A DNA stretch of 64,000 bases, from assembly GCA_029257185.1 (NCBI GenBank), contig JARICT010000036.1, positions 1 to 64,000 of the forward strand, written 5' to 3'. Positions 38,315 to 47,269 of the stretch are shown in pieces (within the stretch, counting starts at the first letter, position 1; every line of letters begins with the position of its first letter). The position numbers were made by a program, and so were the translations under genes. Under the pieces are notes generated by a model. It was given only the letters and a program-made list of their open reading frames with translations. It had not been told where the DNA came from and searched no databases. The DNA is from Quadrisphaera sp. (GTDB lineage: Bacteria; Actinomycetota; Actinomycetes; Actinomycetales; Quadrisphaeraceae).

Positions 38315-39484
38315 ATGAGCGGCACGCCAGCCTTTCGGACGGTGCTGCGGGGGTACGAGCCGGCTCAGGTCGACCAGCGCACCGCCGAGCTCATCGCCGA
38401 GGTCCGCGGGCGCCGCGACGAGGCGGCGCGCCTCCACCAGGAGGTGGACCGGCTGCGGGCGGAGATCGCCGAGCGTCCCGCCGCGCAGAGCGAGCCCGCT
38501 CGTGAGCCGGAGGCCCCCACCCCCTCGGCCTTCCACGAGCTGGGCACCCGGGTCGGCCAGATCCTCACCCTCGCGGAGGAGGAGGCCGACGAGCTGGTCG
38601 CCAGGGCGCGTGACGAGTGCTCGGCCATGCGCGCGGAGGCCGAGGCGAGCGGGCGCGTGCGCCGCGCCGAGGCCGACCGCTACGACGCGACCGTGCGCGG
38701 CGACGCCCGCGTCGAGGCGGAGCGGACGCTCGCTGCCGCGCGCACCGAGAGCGAGGAGACGGTCGAGGCCGCCCACCGTGAGGCGTCGGCGCGCCGGGAG
38801 GAGGCCGAGGCGCTGTGGGAGGACCACCGGGCCAGGGCCGCTGCGGCCGCCGCGGAGTTCGAGGTGAGCCTCGCCACCCGGCGCGAGCGCGCCCAGGAGG
38901 ACTTCCACGCCCGCGCCTCGGCCGCCGAGCACCACCTCGAGTCCGTGGAGCGCGCCGCGGCGCAGGCCCGGGCCCGGTCCGAGCGCGAGCTCGCCGACAA
39001 CCACGAGCACGTGCACCAGCTGGTCTCCGAGGCCCACGCCGAGGCCGACCGTCTCGTCGGCGAGGCCCGCGAGCGCGCCGAGCGGTTGCGGGCGGACTCC
39101 GACCGTGAGATGGCCGCCGCCACCGCGCGGCGCACGAGCATCAACGCGCAGATCGCCAGCGTGCGCCAGATGCTGGCGACCATGTCCGGCTCGGTCCCGG
39201 TGGTCGGCTTCGAGACCACGGACGAGGACGACCACGTCGGCGCCATCGAGGCGGCCGGGCTCCGCGAGGTCGACGGCCGTCCGGCCGTGGACGCCTCGGA
39301 CGACGTGGACGCGACCGAGGACCGCGGCGCCGCCGAGGAGGACGCCGTGGAGGTGGACCTCCGTGACGCCGGCCGCGACGGGGGGACGGTCATCGCCCCT
39401 GACGGCTCGGAGGGCGCCACGCGCTCGGACGGGCCCGGTCGAGCGGCGCGCGACGCCTCCGTCGGGGCGGACGTCCCGTCCTGA
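38315..39484 (+). CDS. DivIVA-like coiled-coil protein
   Basis: 389 residues. The N-terminus FRTVLRGYEPAQVDQRTAEL is a DivIVA-type membrane-binding head (Gly-Tyr turn, QVD). A coiled coil runs from about 25 to 290 and includes LGTRVGQILTLAEEEADELV, a motif found in actinobacterial DivIVA-domain proteins. Residues 295-389 are an acidic disordered tail. Such proteins mark cell poles or septa and recruit wall synthesis. GGAGGA lies 8 nt before the ATG. It lies beside the other coiled-coil gene and a cyclic di-GMP gene. Confidence 0.82.
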   Translation: MSGTPAFRTVLRGYEPAQVDQRTAELIAEVRGRRDEAARLHQEVDRLRAEIAERPAAQSEPAREPEAPTPSAFHELGTRVGQILTLAEEEADELVARARDECSAMRAEAEASGRVRRAEADRYDATVRGDARVEAERTLAAARTESEETVEAAHREASARREEAEALWEDHRARAAAAAAEFEVSLATRRERAQEDFHARASAAEHHLESVERAAAQARARSERELADNHEHVHQLVSEAHAEADRLVGEARERAERLRADSDREMAAATARRTSINAQIASVRQMLATMSGSVPVVGFETTDEDDHVGAIEAAGLREVDGRPAVDASDDVDATEDRGAAEEDAVEVDLRDAGRDGGTVIAPDGSEGATRSDGPGRAARDASVGADVPS

Positions 39485-39564
39485 GCAAGCACCGCGATCC
39501 CCCGTCGAGGCTGGGGTGGACCACGATCCTCCAGTTCCGCGACCCACGTGCCGATGGCTCTCGC

Positions 39565-41364
39565 GTGCCGCCCTCGATGCCCCGGTCCCCGCACGGCCGA
39601 CGGCTGTCGGCGCTGGCGTCCAGCCTGACCCGGGTGCCGGCGGTCTCCACCCACCCCGCGATGACGGTGGTCAAGGGGCTGCTCCTGGCCGGCGGAGGGC
39701 TGCTGGTCCTCATCTCCACGGTGTGGCCGGCGGCCTCGGACAACCGCGCGACGATGCTGGTGCGGATCCTGGACCTCGCGTGCATCGTCGTCGCCCTCGT
39801 GTGCCACCGCTACTGGGAGCGCATGCGCCCGGTGCTCCACAACACCATCGTCGTCTTCGCCAGCCTGAGCATCGCCGTGGCCGTCCTGGGCTCCGGTGGC
39901 GGCACGACGGCCATGGCCTACGCGATGATGATGCTGCTGCCGGTCACCTACGCGTTCTTCACCCAGAGCCCGGTGGTGGCCAGCGGGCACCTCGTCCTGA
40001 CCGCGGCGATGGGCGCCGTCGCTCTGAGCATCATGACCGACATCGGCGCCGGGGAGCAGACGCTCCTGTGGGGCACCGTCACCATCCTCGCCCTCATCAT
40101 CGGGTGGCTGGTGCGCGCCGCCGACGAGGTCGAGGTCGACGCCCTGACCGGGCTGGTCAACCGTCGCGGCGCGGACCGGGTGCTGACGACCACGATCGCC
40201 ACCGGACCGGTGCTCGCCCCGGTGGTGATGCTGGTCGACATCGACCACTTCAAGGCCTACAACGACGCGGAGTCCCGCAGCGGCGGCGACCGGCTGCTCG
40301 TCCACCTGGCGCGCACCTTCGCCCCGCTGGTGCCGACGGACGCGATGCTCGCCCGCTACGGCGGCGACGAGTTCCTCGTGGTGCTGCGCGGCGCCGGCCG
40401 CGAGGAGGCTCACGCCTGCGCCGAGCGGCTGCAGGCCGCCGTCCCCGGAGACACGAGCTGCTCGATCGGCCTGGCCACCTGGGAGCCCGGCGAGTCGCGC
40501 TCGACGCTGCTCGCCCGCGCCGACGTCGCCCTGTACGCCTCCAAGCGCGCCGGGCGCGGACGCATCCAGCACCACCATGGCGCGGGCGCCGGCGCGAGGG
40601 AGGTCCGCGACGGCCTGACGCGCGCCGAGTTCGAGGTGCACTTCCAGCCCATCGTGTGCCTGGGCACCGGGCGGCTGAGCGGTGCTGAGGCGCTGGTGCG
40701 GTGGAACCACCCCGAGCGGGGCCTCCTGCCTCCCGGTGAGTTCCTCGCCGAGGCCGAGCACGACGGCACGATCGTCGCGCTCGGATTCTGGGTGCTCCAC
40801 GAGTCGTGCCGTCAGGCGGCCTCGTGGCCGTTCGTCGACGGCCACCCGCTCTCCCTCTCGGTCAACGCCTCGGGACGCGAGCTGCAGGACCCGCTGTACG
40901 CCGACCACGTGCAGGTGGCGCTGCGGGCCTCCGGTCTCGAGCCGGAGCGGCTCACCGTCGAGCTCGTGGAGAGCGAGTACGACATCGAGTCGCTCTACGT
41001 CGCGAACAACCTCCACCGCCTCGCGGCGATCGGCGTGAGGACGGCCATCGACGACTTCGGGACCGGATACTCCTCCATGGACCGGCTGCGCCGCCTCGGG
41101 GTGGACGCCCTGAAGATCGACCAGTCGTTCGTCGCCGACATCACCTCGGCGCAGGCCCGCGTGCCCCTGGTGGAGGCGGTCCTCGGCATCGCGCGCGCCC
41201 TCGACCTCGACGTCATCGCCGAAGGGGTCGAGAACGAGGTGCAGCAGCGGTGGCTGGCGGCGCACGGATGCCAGAAGGGCCAGGGCTACCACTTCGGACG
41301 GGCGAGCGCGGTCTTCCCCGCCCCCCTCGTCGAGCGCAGCACCGCGACCACCGAGGTCGCCTGA
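39565..41364 (+). CDS. Membrane GGDEF-EAL cyclic di-GMP enzyme
   Basis: 599 residues: about five membrane helices (35-185), GGDEF domain (about 188-340) with RYGGDEF at 264-270, and EAL domain (about 350-590). Unlike the protein at 10824-13124, the EAL domain retains its catalytic residues: EALVRW (375-380), IDDFGTGYSS, LKIDQSFV, IAEGVEN and QGYHFGRA. It can be expected to have phosphodiesterase activity; the cyclase site GGDEF is also intact. GTG 39565 and ATG 39577 are both possible starts and neither has a good ribosome binding site. Confidence 0.9.
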   Translation: MPPSMPRSPHGRRLSALASSLTRVPAVSTHPAMTVVKGLLLAGGGLLVLISTVWPAASDNRATMLVRILDLACIVVALVCHRYWERMRPVLHNTIVVFASLSIAVAVLGSGGGTTAMAYAMMMLLPVTYAFFTQSPVVASGHLVLTAAMGAVALSIMTDIGAGEQTLLWGTVTILALIIGWLVRAADEVEVDALTGLVNRRGADRVLTTTIATGPVLAPVVMLVDIDHFKAYNDAESRSGGDRLLVHLARTFAPLVPTDAMLARYGGDEFLVVLRGAGREEAHACAERLQAAVPGDTSCSIGLATWEPGESRSTLLARADVALYASKRAGRGRIQHHHGAGAGAREVRDGLTRAEFEVHFQPIVCLGTGRLSGAEALVRWNHPERGLLPPGEFLAEAEHDGTIVALGFWVLHESCRQAASWPFVDGHPLSLSVNASGRELQDPLYADHVQVALRASGLEPERLTVELVESEYDIESLYVANNLHRLAAIGVRTAIDDFGTGYSSMDRLRRLGVDALKIDQSFVADITSAQARVPLVEAVLGIARALDLDVIAEGVENEVQQRWLAAHGCQKGQGYHFGRASAVFPAPLVERSTATTEVA

Positions 41365-41424
41365 GGCCCGTCTCCTACCACCTCTGAGCCGAGCCCGGCC
41401 CCCTCCCCGACCATGGCGTGTCGG

Positions 41425-41441
41425 AACCCCACGATGGGGTT
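41425..41441. promoter_or_regulatory. Palindrome upstream of methyltransferase
   Basis: AACCCCA-CGA-TGGGGTT, a perfect 7-bp inverted repeat, 77 bp before ATG 41518. It could be an operator or a weak terminator of the preceding gene; there is no U-run. Confidence 0.35.
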
Positions 41442-41517
41442 GATCCTGGTCACACTCGAGGTGGGCGCCGCCCGGCGCCCGGCGAGACGACCTCCACGGG
41501 CACGGACGGACGAGGAC

Positions 41518-42573
41518 ATGGCCAGCACCACGAGCACCGGGACCACCCCTTCGGTGACCACCACCTCCCTGCGCAGCACCGGCGCCGGCGTGGTGGTCCG
41601 GGGGGTGAGCGTCGCGGACCTCAGCGACGACCACCCCGACCGCGACCTCTGGGTGGCCCACGGTGACCGGTGGGACGCTCACCTGCGCGCGCACCCGGAG
41701 CTGGCAGCGCCGGTGGTGCGCGGCGGTGAGCTCCACGTGGACAACGAGGCGTCCCGCTGGCTGTACTCCTCACCGGGGATGCGGGAGTGGCGGCGCGAGC
41801 TCGTCCCCTCGGCCCGCGCCCTGCTCCCCATGCAGCGCCCGCACGGCGCCGTGCTGCCCTCCGGTGCTGCGCTGGACACCATGGCGTTCGACGCCTTCGT
41901 CTGCTCGCTCGACGGCATCGGCATCCGCACGCGCGCCGCGGTGATGCGCGACGTCGTCACGCGGAACGAGAGCCGGGGCGCCGCCACCACCGCCGTGCGG
42001 CCCACCTGGGTCTCGCTGGCGTGCGGCGCCGCCGTCCCGGTGCTCGACGCCGCGGCTGCCGCCGCCGCCACGCCCCGGCTGCACCTGGTCGACCTCGACG
42101 AGAGCGCGCTCGCCTTCGCCCGCCGCCTGGCCGAGGAGCAGGGGCTGGTCGAGGGGCCCGACATCACCGTCTCCCGGCGGGACCTCGTCCGCACGATCGT
42201 CGCGCGCGACACCCTCGTCGACGAGATCGGTCCGGGCAGCGCCGCCGTCGTGGACGCCCTGGGGATCTTCGAGTACTTCTCGTCGTCGGCGTGCGTGAGG
42301 CTGCTGCGCAACGCCTACCGGCTGCTCGAGCCGGGCGGCGTGCTCGTGGTCGCCAACATGCTCTCCGACCGCCCGCAGCTGGCCATGAACCAGCGCGGGG
42401 TCGGCTGGCCGGCCATCCACCCGCGGTCCGTGGACGAGGTCCTCCACCTGGTGGAGCGGGCCGGCCTCCCCCTGGAGCGGACCACCGTCCACCTGCCCGA
42501 GGACGGCGTCTACGCCGTGGTCGAGGTGACCCGCCCGGCCGGCGAGGACGTCATCGACCTGCGAGGGCGCTGA
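41518..42573 (+). CDS. SAM-dependent methyltransferase-like protein
   Basis: 351 residues. A class I methyltransferase core starts near residue 160: VSLACGAAVPVLDA (motif I, glycine loop), LHLVDLDESALAFARRL (acidic residue binding the SAM ribose) and GGVLVVANMLSDRP. The N-terminal 150 residues (SRWLYSSPGMREWRRELVP) are not a domain I recognise. Substrate unknown. ATG 41518 is preceded by GACGAGGAC; an upstream in-frame start at 41413 would place the palindrome within the gene and is less likely. Confidence 0.75.
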   Translation: MASTTSTGTTPSVTTTSLRSTGAGVVVRGVSVADLSDDHPDRDLWVAHGDRWDAHLRAHPELAAPVVRGGELHVDNEASRWLYSSPGMREWRRELVPSARALLPMQRPHGAVLPSGAALDTMAFDAFVCSLDGIGIRTRAAVMRDVVTRNESRGAATTAVRPTWVSLACGAAVPVLDAAAAAAATPRLHLVDLDESALAFARRLAEEQGLVEGPDITVSRRDLVRTIVARDTLVDEIGPGSAAVVDALGIFEYFSSSACVRLLRNAYRLLEPGGVLVVANMLSDRPQLAMNQRGVGWPAIHPRSVDEVLHLVERAGLPLERTTVHLPEDGVYAVVEVTRPAGEDVIDLRGR

Positions 42574-42574
42574 G

Positions 42575-42693
42575 CCCGGACCTGAGACCGCCGCCGGCCG
42601 CCGAGCGGGGACCTGAGGTCACCGTCACCCGCCGAGCGGGGACCTACGGCGGCCGCCGCCCGCCGAGCGGGGACCTGAGGCGGGCGCTCACGG
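42575..42693. repeat. 31-bp tandem repeats, nearly four copies
   Basis: Copies of a unit beginning CCGAGCGGGGACCTGAGG start at 42601, 42632 and 42663, each 31 bp apart. A partial copy upstream keeps GGACCTGAG in register. Only the first 18 bp are well conserved. It fills most of the gap between the convergent methyltransferase and YihY genes. Confidence 0.75.
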
Positions 42694-42733
42694 CGTGTCG
42701 CGCGCACGAAGCCCCCGCTCGACGCGCGCGCCC

Positions 42734-43870
42734 TCAGTCGGAGCGGCTGGAGCCCCCGTCGGAGTCCCTGTCGTCGCCGGAGCCGGCGTGACGGCCGGTC
42801 TGAGCGCGCGCCTCGTCGATCGACCGGGTCTCGCCGCCGCTGAGGCGCAGCGCGCGGGCCTTCTCGACGTCCTCGGCCTCCTTGGCCGCCGCCTTGTCGG
42901 CCTTCGAGGTGTCCCGCGGGGGCAGCTGGATGGTCTCCTCGGCGGCGAGCCCGGCCTGCAGCTCGCGGCCGCGCTCGACCTCGGCGTCGATCTCCGCGCC
43001 GAAGAGCAGGGCGTTGTTGGTGATCCACAGCCACAGCAGGGCGATGATGACGCCCGCGAGGGAGCCGTAGGTCGCGTTGTAGCTGCCGAAGTTCGCGACG
43101 TAGAAGAAGAAGCCCAGCGACGCGAGCAGCCAGATGATGATGGCGACGAACGAGCCCATCGACATCCAGCGGAACTTCGGCTGCTTCACGTTGGGCGTGA
43201 AGTAGTAGAGGATCGCGATGACCAGCACGATGATGAGCGCCAGGACCGGCCACTTCGCGTAGGCCCACACCGTCAGCGCCGTGGAACCGAGCCCCACGAC
43301 GTCACCGATGGCCTGGGCGACGGGCCCGGAGACCACGATGATGAGCAGCGCCAGCGCCACGAGGACCAGCATGACGACGGTGATGAGGATCATCACCGGG
43401 CGCAGCTTCCAGACGGGGCGTCCCTCGTCGATCTCGTAGACCTGGTTCATGGCGCGCGAGAAGGCGTTGACGTAGCCCGAGGCCGAGAAGATGGCCGTCA
43501 GCAGACCCAGACCCAGGCCGGCCCCACCGACCTGCTTCACGATCTCGCTCACCGGGCCCTGGATGGTGTCCGCCACCGTCGCGCCGCCGAGGTTCCGCAC
43601 GATGTCGAGCACCGTGCTGATGGTCGACTCGGCCTCGCCCACCACACCCAGCAGCGAGACCAGCGCGATGAGCGCCGGGAAGATCGCCAGCACCATGAAG
43701 TACGTCAGCGCCGCCGCGAGGTCGGTGCAGTTGTCGCTCGTGAACTCGCGGAACGCCTTGCCCAGCACGTACTTCCACGACGGCTTCTTCACGTCGGTGG
43801 GGCGTTTCGGCTTCCGGTCGTCGTCCGGGTGCGGGGCCGTCGCCGCCTTGCTGCTGCTGTCGCTAGTCAC
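42734..43870 (-). CDS. YihY/BrkB-family inner-membrane protein
   Basis: 378 residues with six membrane helices between about 40 and 295. Family signatures: DLAAALTYFMVLAIFPALIA near the first helix, TAIFSASGYVNAFSRAMNQVYE, and FGSYNATYGSLAGVIIALLWLW. An acidic/basic cytoplasmic tail (about 300-378) follows. Function unknown; the family was once wrongly named ribonuclease BN. The start is GTG 43870, fixed by a leaderless promoter (TACCCT, 6 nt); the long open frame upstream belongs to another strand's coding. Confidence 0.92.
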   Translation of the reverse strand: MTSDSSSKAATAPHPDDDRKPKRPTDVKKPSWKYVLGKAFREFTSDNCTDLAAALTYFMVLAIFPALIALVSLLGVVGEAESTISTVLDIVRNLGGATVADTIQGPVSEIVKQVGGAGLGLGLLTAIFSASGYVNAFSRAMNQVYEIDEGRPVWKLRPVMILITVVMLVLVALALLIIVVSGPVAQAIGDVVGLGSTALTVWAYAKWPVLALIIVLVIAILYYFTPNVKQPKFRWMSMGSFVAIIIWLLASLGFFFYVANFGSYNATYGSLAGVIIALLWLWITNNALLFGAEIDAEVERGRELQAGLAAEETIQLPPRDTSKADKAAAKEAEDVEKARALRLSGGETRSIDEARAQTGRHAGSGDDRDSDGGSSRSD

Positions 43871-43876
43871 GCGCGC

Positions 43877-43882
43877 AGGGTA
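43877..43882 (-). promoter_or_regulatory. -10 box, leaderless YihY start
   Basis: TACCCT on the minus strand, spacer GCGCGC, then GTG 43870. No Shine-Dalgarno sequence. Confidence 0.55.
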
Positions 43883-44020
43883 CGGCGTAAGGCCGCCCGA
43901 CGACGACTCGCCGCGACCAGACCCGCCGCGCCGGTGCTCCCGAGTGGTCATCACCGCCGGGAGGGGCCACCATGGCCGTTCGGCCACGACCGCACAGACC
44001 TCGACGAACGGAGCACTCCC

Positions 44021-44569
44021 ATGGCACGCGCCACCTTCTCCCGCACGATCCACGACCTCGGCCTCGCCGCCTGGTTCGGCGGCACCCTCGCCAACGCCGT
44101 GGCGCTCAACGGCGGCGCCGCCGCCGCCTCGGACGCCAAGGACGCCGGCCGCGTCGTCAACGCCGGCTGGGACCGCTGGACCCCCGTCAACGCCGCCGCG
44201 ATCGGCGCGCACCTGCTCGGCAGCGTGCTGCAGATCAACGCCAACAAGTCCCGCCTCGCCGGCCAGAAGGGCGTGGCCTCGATGAGCGTCGTCAAGACGG
44301 TCCTCACCGCCTCGGCGCTCGGTGTGACGTACTACTCGCGCACCCAGGGCAAGATCCTCTCCGACCACGGGGCCGTGCCGCTGGCCTCGGGCACCGACCC
44401 GGCCAAGGGCGCGCCGCAGGAGGTCGCCGACGCCCAGAACAAGCTCAAGCAGCTGCAGTGGATCATCCCGGCCCTGACCGGCGGCGTCGTCGCCGTCACG
44501 TCCTTCGCCGGGGAGCAGCAGCGCCCGAGCGAGGTCAAGGACGGCGTGCTGGGCCGCTTCACCCGCTGA
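44021..44569 (+). CDS. Conserved small membrane protein
   Basis: 182 residues. It starts MARATFSRTIHDLGLAAWFGG with a helix, and has further hydrophobic segments near 60-75, 90-108 and 145-165. I do not recognise a named domain; the pattern resembles hypothetical actinobacterial membrane proteins with an N-terminal HDLGLAAWFGGTL motif. The ATG is preceded by GGAG at 7 nt. It is divergent from yihY. Confidence 0.78.
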   Translation: MARATFSRTIHDLGLAAWFGGTLANAVALNGGAAAASDAKDAGRVVNAGWDRWTPVNAAAIGAHLLGSVLQINANKSRLAGQKGVASMSVVKTVLTASALGVTYYSRTQGKILSDHGAVPLASGTDPAKGAPQEVADAQNKLKQLQWIIPALTGGVVAVTSFAGEQQRPSEVKDGVLGRFTR

Positions 44570-44626
44570 CACGCCCCGCGGTGAGGGACCTCTTGTCTCC
44601 TCGCCGCGGTCCACGGAGCACGCCCG

Positions 44627-44656
44627 GGAGCCGTACCGCCGTCGCGGTGCGGCTCC
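44627..44656 (+). terminator. Strong hairpin after small membrane protein gene
   Basis: GGAGCCGTACCGC-CGTC-GCGGTGCGGCTCC: a 13-bp stem (one G-U pair in RNA), 58 bp after the stop. No U-run; a typical GC-rich terminator of this genome type. Confidence 0.55.
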
Positions 44657-44699
44657 TGGTGCGTCCGGCTCTCCGGGGGCGGATCGCCGTTCCGCGTGC

Positions 44700-44720
44700 C
44701 AGGCTTACGCCGCAAGCCTG
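44700..44720. promoter_or_regulatory. Perfect palindrome before the glycosyltransferase operon
   Basis: CAGGCTT-ACGCCGC-AAGCCTG, 7-bp arms and 7-bp spacer, 46 bp before GTG 44766. Well placed for an operator controlling the four-gene operon; the regulator is not identifiable. Confidence 0.45.
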
Positions 44721-44765
44721 AGAGGCCGTCTCGTCGTCGAGCCGGCCGCGGACGAGGAGGAGCGC

Positions 44766-45518
44766 GTGCAGCGCAGCGAGGTCCAGCGTGTGCAGCGCCA
44801 CGAGGTAGATCGCGTGGTCGTGGTCGTCCCCGCCCACGACGAGGTCGATCTCCTCCCGGGCTGCCTGGCGGCCCTGCGCGTCGCGGCGGTCCCGGTCCCG
44901 GTGGTCGTGGACGTGGTGGTCGTGCTCGACGCGTGCACCGACGGCAGCGCCCGCCTCCTGGGACCGCAGGAGCGCCCCGTGGTGGTCGACGTCCGCAACG
45001 TCGGCGCCGCGCGGGCAGCCGGCTTCGCCGCCGCGGACGTCGGCGCGAGGACGTGGTGCGCCACCACGGACGCTGACTCCCGCGTCCACCCGCGGTGGCT
45101 GGCCGCCCAGCTGCGGTGGGCCTCACGGGGCGCCGACGTGGTCGTCGGTGCGGTCGCTGCGTCGTCGTGGGACGGGCACGCACCGGGGGTCGAGGAGCTC
45201 TTCACCAGGGAGTACGCCGCGGGGTCGTCCGCGGGCCGGCACGCCCACGTCCACGGGGCCAACCTCGGGCTGAGCGGTGACGCGTACCTGGCGCTCGGCG
45301 GCTTCTCCCCCCTGGCCGCGCACGAGGACGTCGACCTCGTGCGCCGGGCGGAGGCCGCTGGACTGGTGCTCCGGTGGGCGCTCGACGTGGGCGTCAGCAC
45401 CTCGACCCGCACGGTGGGGCGCGCGCCCGACGGGTTCGCCGACCACCTCGCCGCCCTGACGGCGCGCGTCGTGCCCGCCCCCGGCCTCGCGCAGGACCTC
45501 GCGCAGGGCGCCGCGTGA
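44766..45518 (+). CDS. Family 2 glycosyltransferase
   Basis: A 250-residue GT-A fold enzyme using a nucleotide sugar. VVVVVPAHDEVDLLPGCLAAL (about 18-38) is the nucleotide-binding strand; VVLDACTDGSA is the first acidic motif; TDADSRVHPRWL holds the DxD metal site; GGFSPLAAHEDVDLVRRAE is the acceptor-side ED motif. No membrane helices, so soluble or peripheral. The first of four genes joined by GTGA overlaps or tiny gaps. GTG start after GAGGAGGAG. Confidence 0.9.
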   Translation: MQRSEVQRVQRHEVDRVVVVVPAHDEVDLLPGCLAALRVAAVPVPVVVDVVVVLDACTDGSARLLGPQERPVVVDVRNVGAARAAGFAAADVGARTWCATTDADSRVHPRWLAAQLRWASRGADVVVGAVAASSWDGHAPGVEELFTREYAAGSSAGRHAHVHGANLGLSGDAYLALGGFSPLAAHEDVDLVRRAEAAGLVLRWALDVGVSTSTRTVGRAPDGFADHLAALTARVVPAPGLAQDLAQGAA

Positions 45519-46489
45519 CCGGGGCGCCGCGAGCGCCCGGCGCGGCCGAGGAGCTCGCGCGGCTCTCCCGCGAGGGTCTCGACCTCCCGCTGCCGGGCGG
45601 CGGCGCGACGGCGCAGCGGTGGGCCGCGCTCGCCGCCCTGGCGCGCCGCGACGTGGTGCTGGGACGTCTGGCGGAGGCCCACGCCGACGCGGTGGCGATC
45701 CTCGCCGAGCTGGACGGGCCGTCGCCGACCGCGGGGCAGGTGTGGGGGGTGTGGGCCGCGGAGCCGCCGGACCCGGTGCTGCGCGCCGACGACGCCGAGG
45801 GCGGTGACCGTCCGCACGGGGAGAGGAGCTGGACGGTGACCGGCACCAAGGCCTGGTGCTCGGGGGCCCACAGCTGCACCCACGCCCTCGTCACCGCCCG
45901 CCACGGTCAGGCGCGACCGCTCTTCGCCGTCGACCTCGGCCACCCCGGGGTCCGCCCCGTCCCCGGGACGTGGCGCGCGGTGGGCATGGCGGCCAGCGAC
46001 TCCGGGGAGGTCGCCTTCGACCGCGTCCCCGCCCTCCCGGTGGGCCCGCCCGCCGGGTACCTGGAGCGAGCCGGGTTCTGGCACGGCGCCGTCGGGGTGG
46101 CCGCGGCCTGGTACGGCGGCGCCTGCGGGGTCGCCGACGCCCTCGCGCGCCGGGTGGAGCGCGGCGGCGCCGACGGGCACGTGCGCGCCCACCTGGGCGC
46201 GGTGGTCGCCGCGCTGGCCGGTGCGCGGTCCACCCTGCACGCCGCCGCCGCCGAGATCGACGCCGATCCCGCGGCCGACGCCATGGGCACCGCGCTGGCG
46301 GCCCGCGCCGTGGTGGAGGCCGCGGCGACCACCACCCTGGAGCGCACCGGCAGGGCGCTGGGGGCCGGCCCGCTGTGCGCCGACGCGCAGCACGCCGCCC
46401 GCGTCGCCGACCTGAGCGTCTACCTGCGGCAGTCCCACGCGGAGCGGGACCTCGTGGCGCTCGCCGACCACGGCGGCGCCCGATGGTGA
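45515..46489 (+). CDS. Acyl-CoA dehydrogenase-like protein
   Basis: 324 residues, shorter than typical acyl-CoA dehydrogenases (about 380). The middle beta-domain motif TVTGTKAWCSGAHSCTHALV (about 105-125) and a C-terminal helical bundle (about 190-320, ending DLSVYLRQSHAERDL) are visible. The usual catalytic glutamate region could not be assigned and the N-terminal helical domain is short. It may oxidise an acyl or amino-sugar-linked chain, or have lost activity. GTGA overlap with the glycosyltransferase fixes the start. Confidence 0.8.
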   Translation: MTGAPRAPGAAEELARLSREGLDLPLPGGGATAQRWAALAALARRDVVLGRLAEAHADAVAILAELDGPSPTAGQVWGVWAAEPPDPVLRADDAEGGDRPHGERSWTVTGTKAWCSGAHSCTHALVTARHGQARPLFAVDLGHPGVRPVPGTWRAVGMAASDSGEVAFDRVPALPVGPPAGYLERAGFWHGAVGVAAAWYGGACGVADALARRVERGGADGHVRAHLGAVVAALAGARSTLHAAAAEIDADPAADAMGTALAARAVVEAAATTTLERTGRALGAGPLCADAQHAARVADLSVYLRQSHAERDLVALADHGGARW

Positions 46490-46504
46490 CCCCGTGGTGA
46501 CCTC

Positions 46505-47269
46505 GTGGTGACCGAGCCGCTCATCCACGGCCGCGGCACGCCGGCCGAGGCGTGGGCGGCGTGGCGACCGCCGCGGCCCGTGCTGGCGCTCGAGGGGTGC
46601 TCACGGCTGGTCGTCGTCGCCCCGCACCCCGACGACGAGGTGCTCGGGGTCGGCGGCCTCATCATGACGGCGGCCAGCACCGGCGCGGCCGTCCAGGTGG
46701 TCGCGGTCACCGACGGCGGCGCGAGCCATCCCGGCTCCCCCACGCTGAGCAGGACGGACCTCGAGCGCCTGCGCCCCGCCGAGAGCGCCGCCGCGCTCGC
46801 CCGGCTCGGCGTCACCGCGGGTGCTCTGCGGCTGGCGGTGCCCGACGGCGCCGTGGCCGATGCGCAGGAGCGGGTGACCGACGCTGTCGCGGCGCTGGTC
46901 ACCGGCGGCGCAGCGAGCAGCGCACCGCAGGGCTGCACCTGGGTGGTCACCACCTGGCGCGGCGACGGGCACCCCGACCACGAGGCGACCGGCCGCGCCT
47001 GCGCCCGCGCCTGCGAGGCGACCGGCGCCCGCCTGCTCGAGCACCCGGTGTGGACCTGGCACTGGGCGACGCCCGGCGACGCGCGGGTGCCGTGGGGCCG
47101 GGCTGCGGCGCTGCCCCTGTCCGCGGAGGTCCAGCACGCCAAGGCCGAGGCGGTGGGCTGCTTCACCACGCAGGTCCGCGCGCTGTCCGACCACCCCGCC
47201 GACGCCCCCGTGCTGGGCCCTCACGTGCTGGAGCGCCTGCTCCGCGAGGAGGAGGTGGTCTTCACGTGA
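46505..47269 (+). CDS. PIG-L family deacetylase
   Basis: 254 residues. Zn-binding APHPDDEVLGVGG (about 39-51), VTDGGASHPGSP, and HPDHEATGRA (about 158-167), the second His motif. PIG-L enzymes remove N-acetyl from GlcNAc conjugates (MshB, BshB, GPI synthesis). Within this operon it would deacetylate a glycoconjugate made by the glycosyltransferase (inferred). GTG 46505 or the adjoining GTG 46508 is the start. The stop overlaps the next start by 4 bp. Confidence 0.93.
   Translation: MVTEPLIHGRGTPAEAWAAWRPPRPVLALEGCSRLVVVAPHPDDEVLGVGGLIMTAASTGAAVQVVAVTDGGASHPGSPTLSRTDLERLRPAESAAALARLGVTAGALRLAVPDGAVADAQERVTDAVAALVTGGAASSAPQGCTWVVTTWRGDGHPDHEATGRACARACEATGARLLEHPVWTWHWATPGDARVPWGRAAALPLSAEVQHAKAEAVGCFTTQVRALSDHPADAPVLGPHVLERLLREEEVVFT

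Noticed and set aside
36374-39547. Minus-strand open frame of about 1057 codons
   Set aside because: Mirror of the two coiled-coil genes, rich in Leu/Gly/Arg as expected from antisense reading of Ala/Glu/Arg codons.
38680-41736. Minus-strand open frame of about 1018 codons
   Set aside because: Antisense to the DivIVA-like and GGDEF-EAL genes, without any recognisable domain.
42575-42693. CRISPR array
   Set aside because: Period is only 31 bp with an 18-bp conserved core, the intervening 13 bp are partly similar, there are under four units and no cas genes.
46481-46510. Regulatory repeat of TGGTGACC before the PIG-L gene
   Set aside because: Three near copies exist, but they cover the end of one gene and the start of the next within an operon; more likely chance and codon usage.
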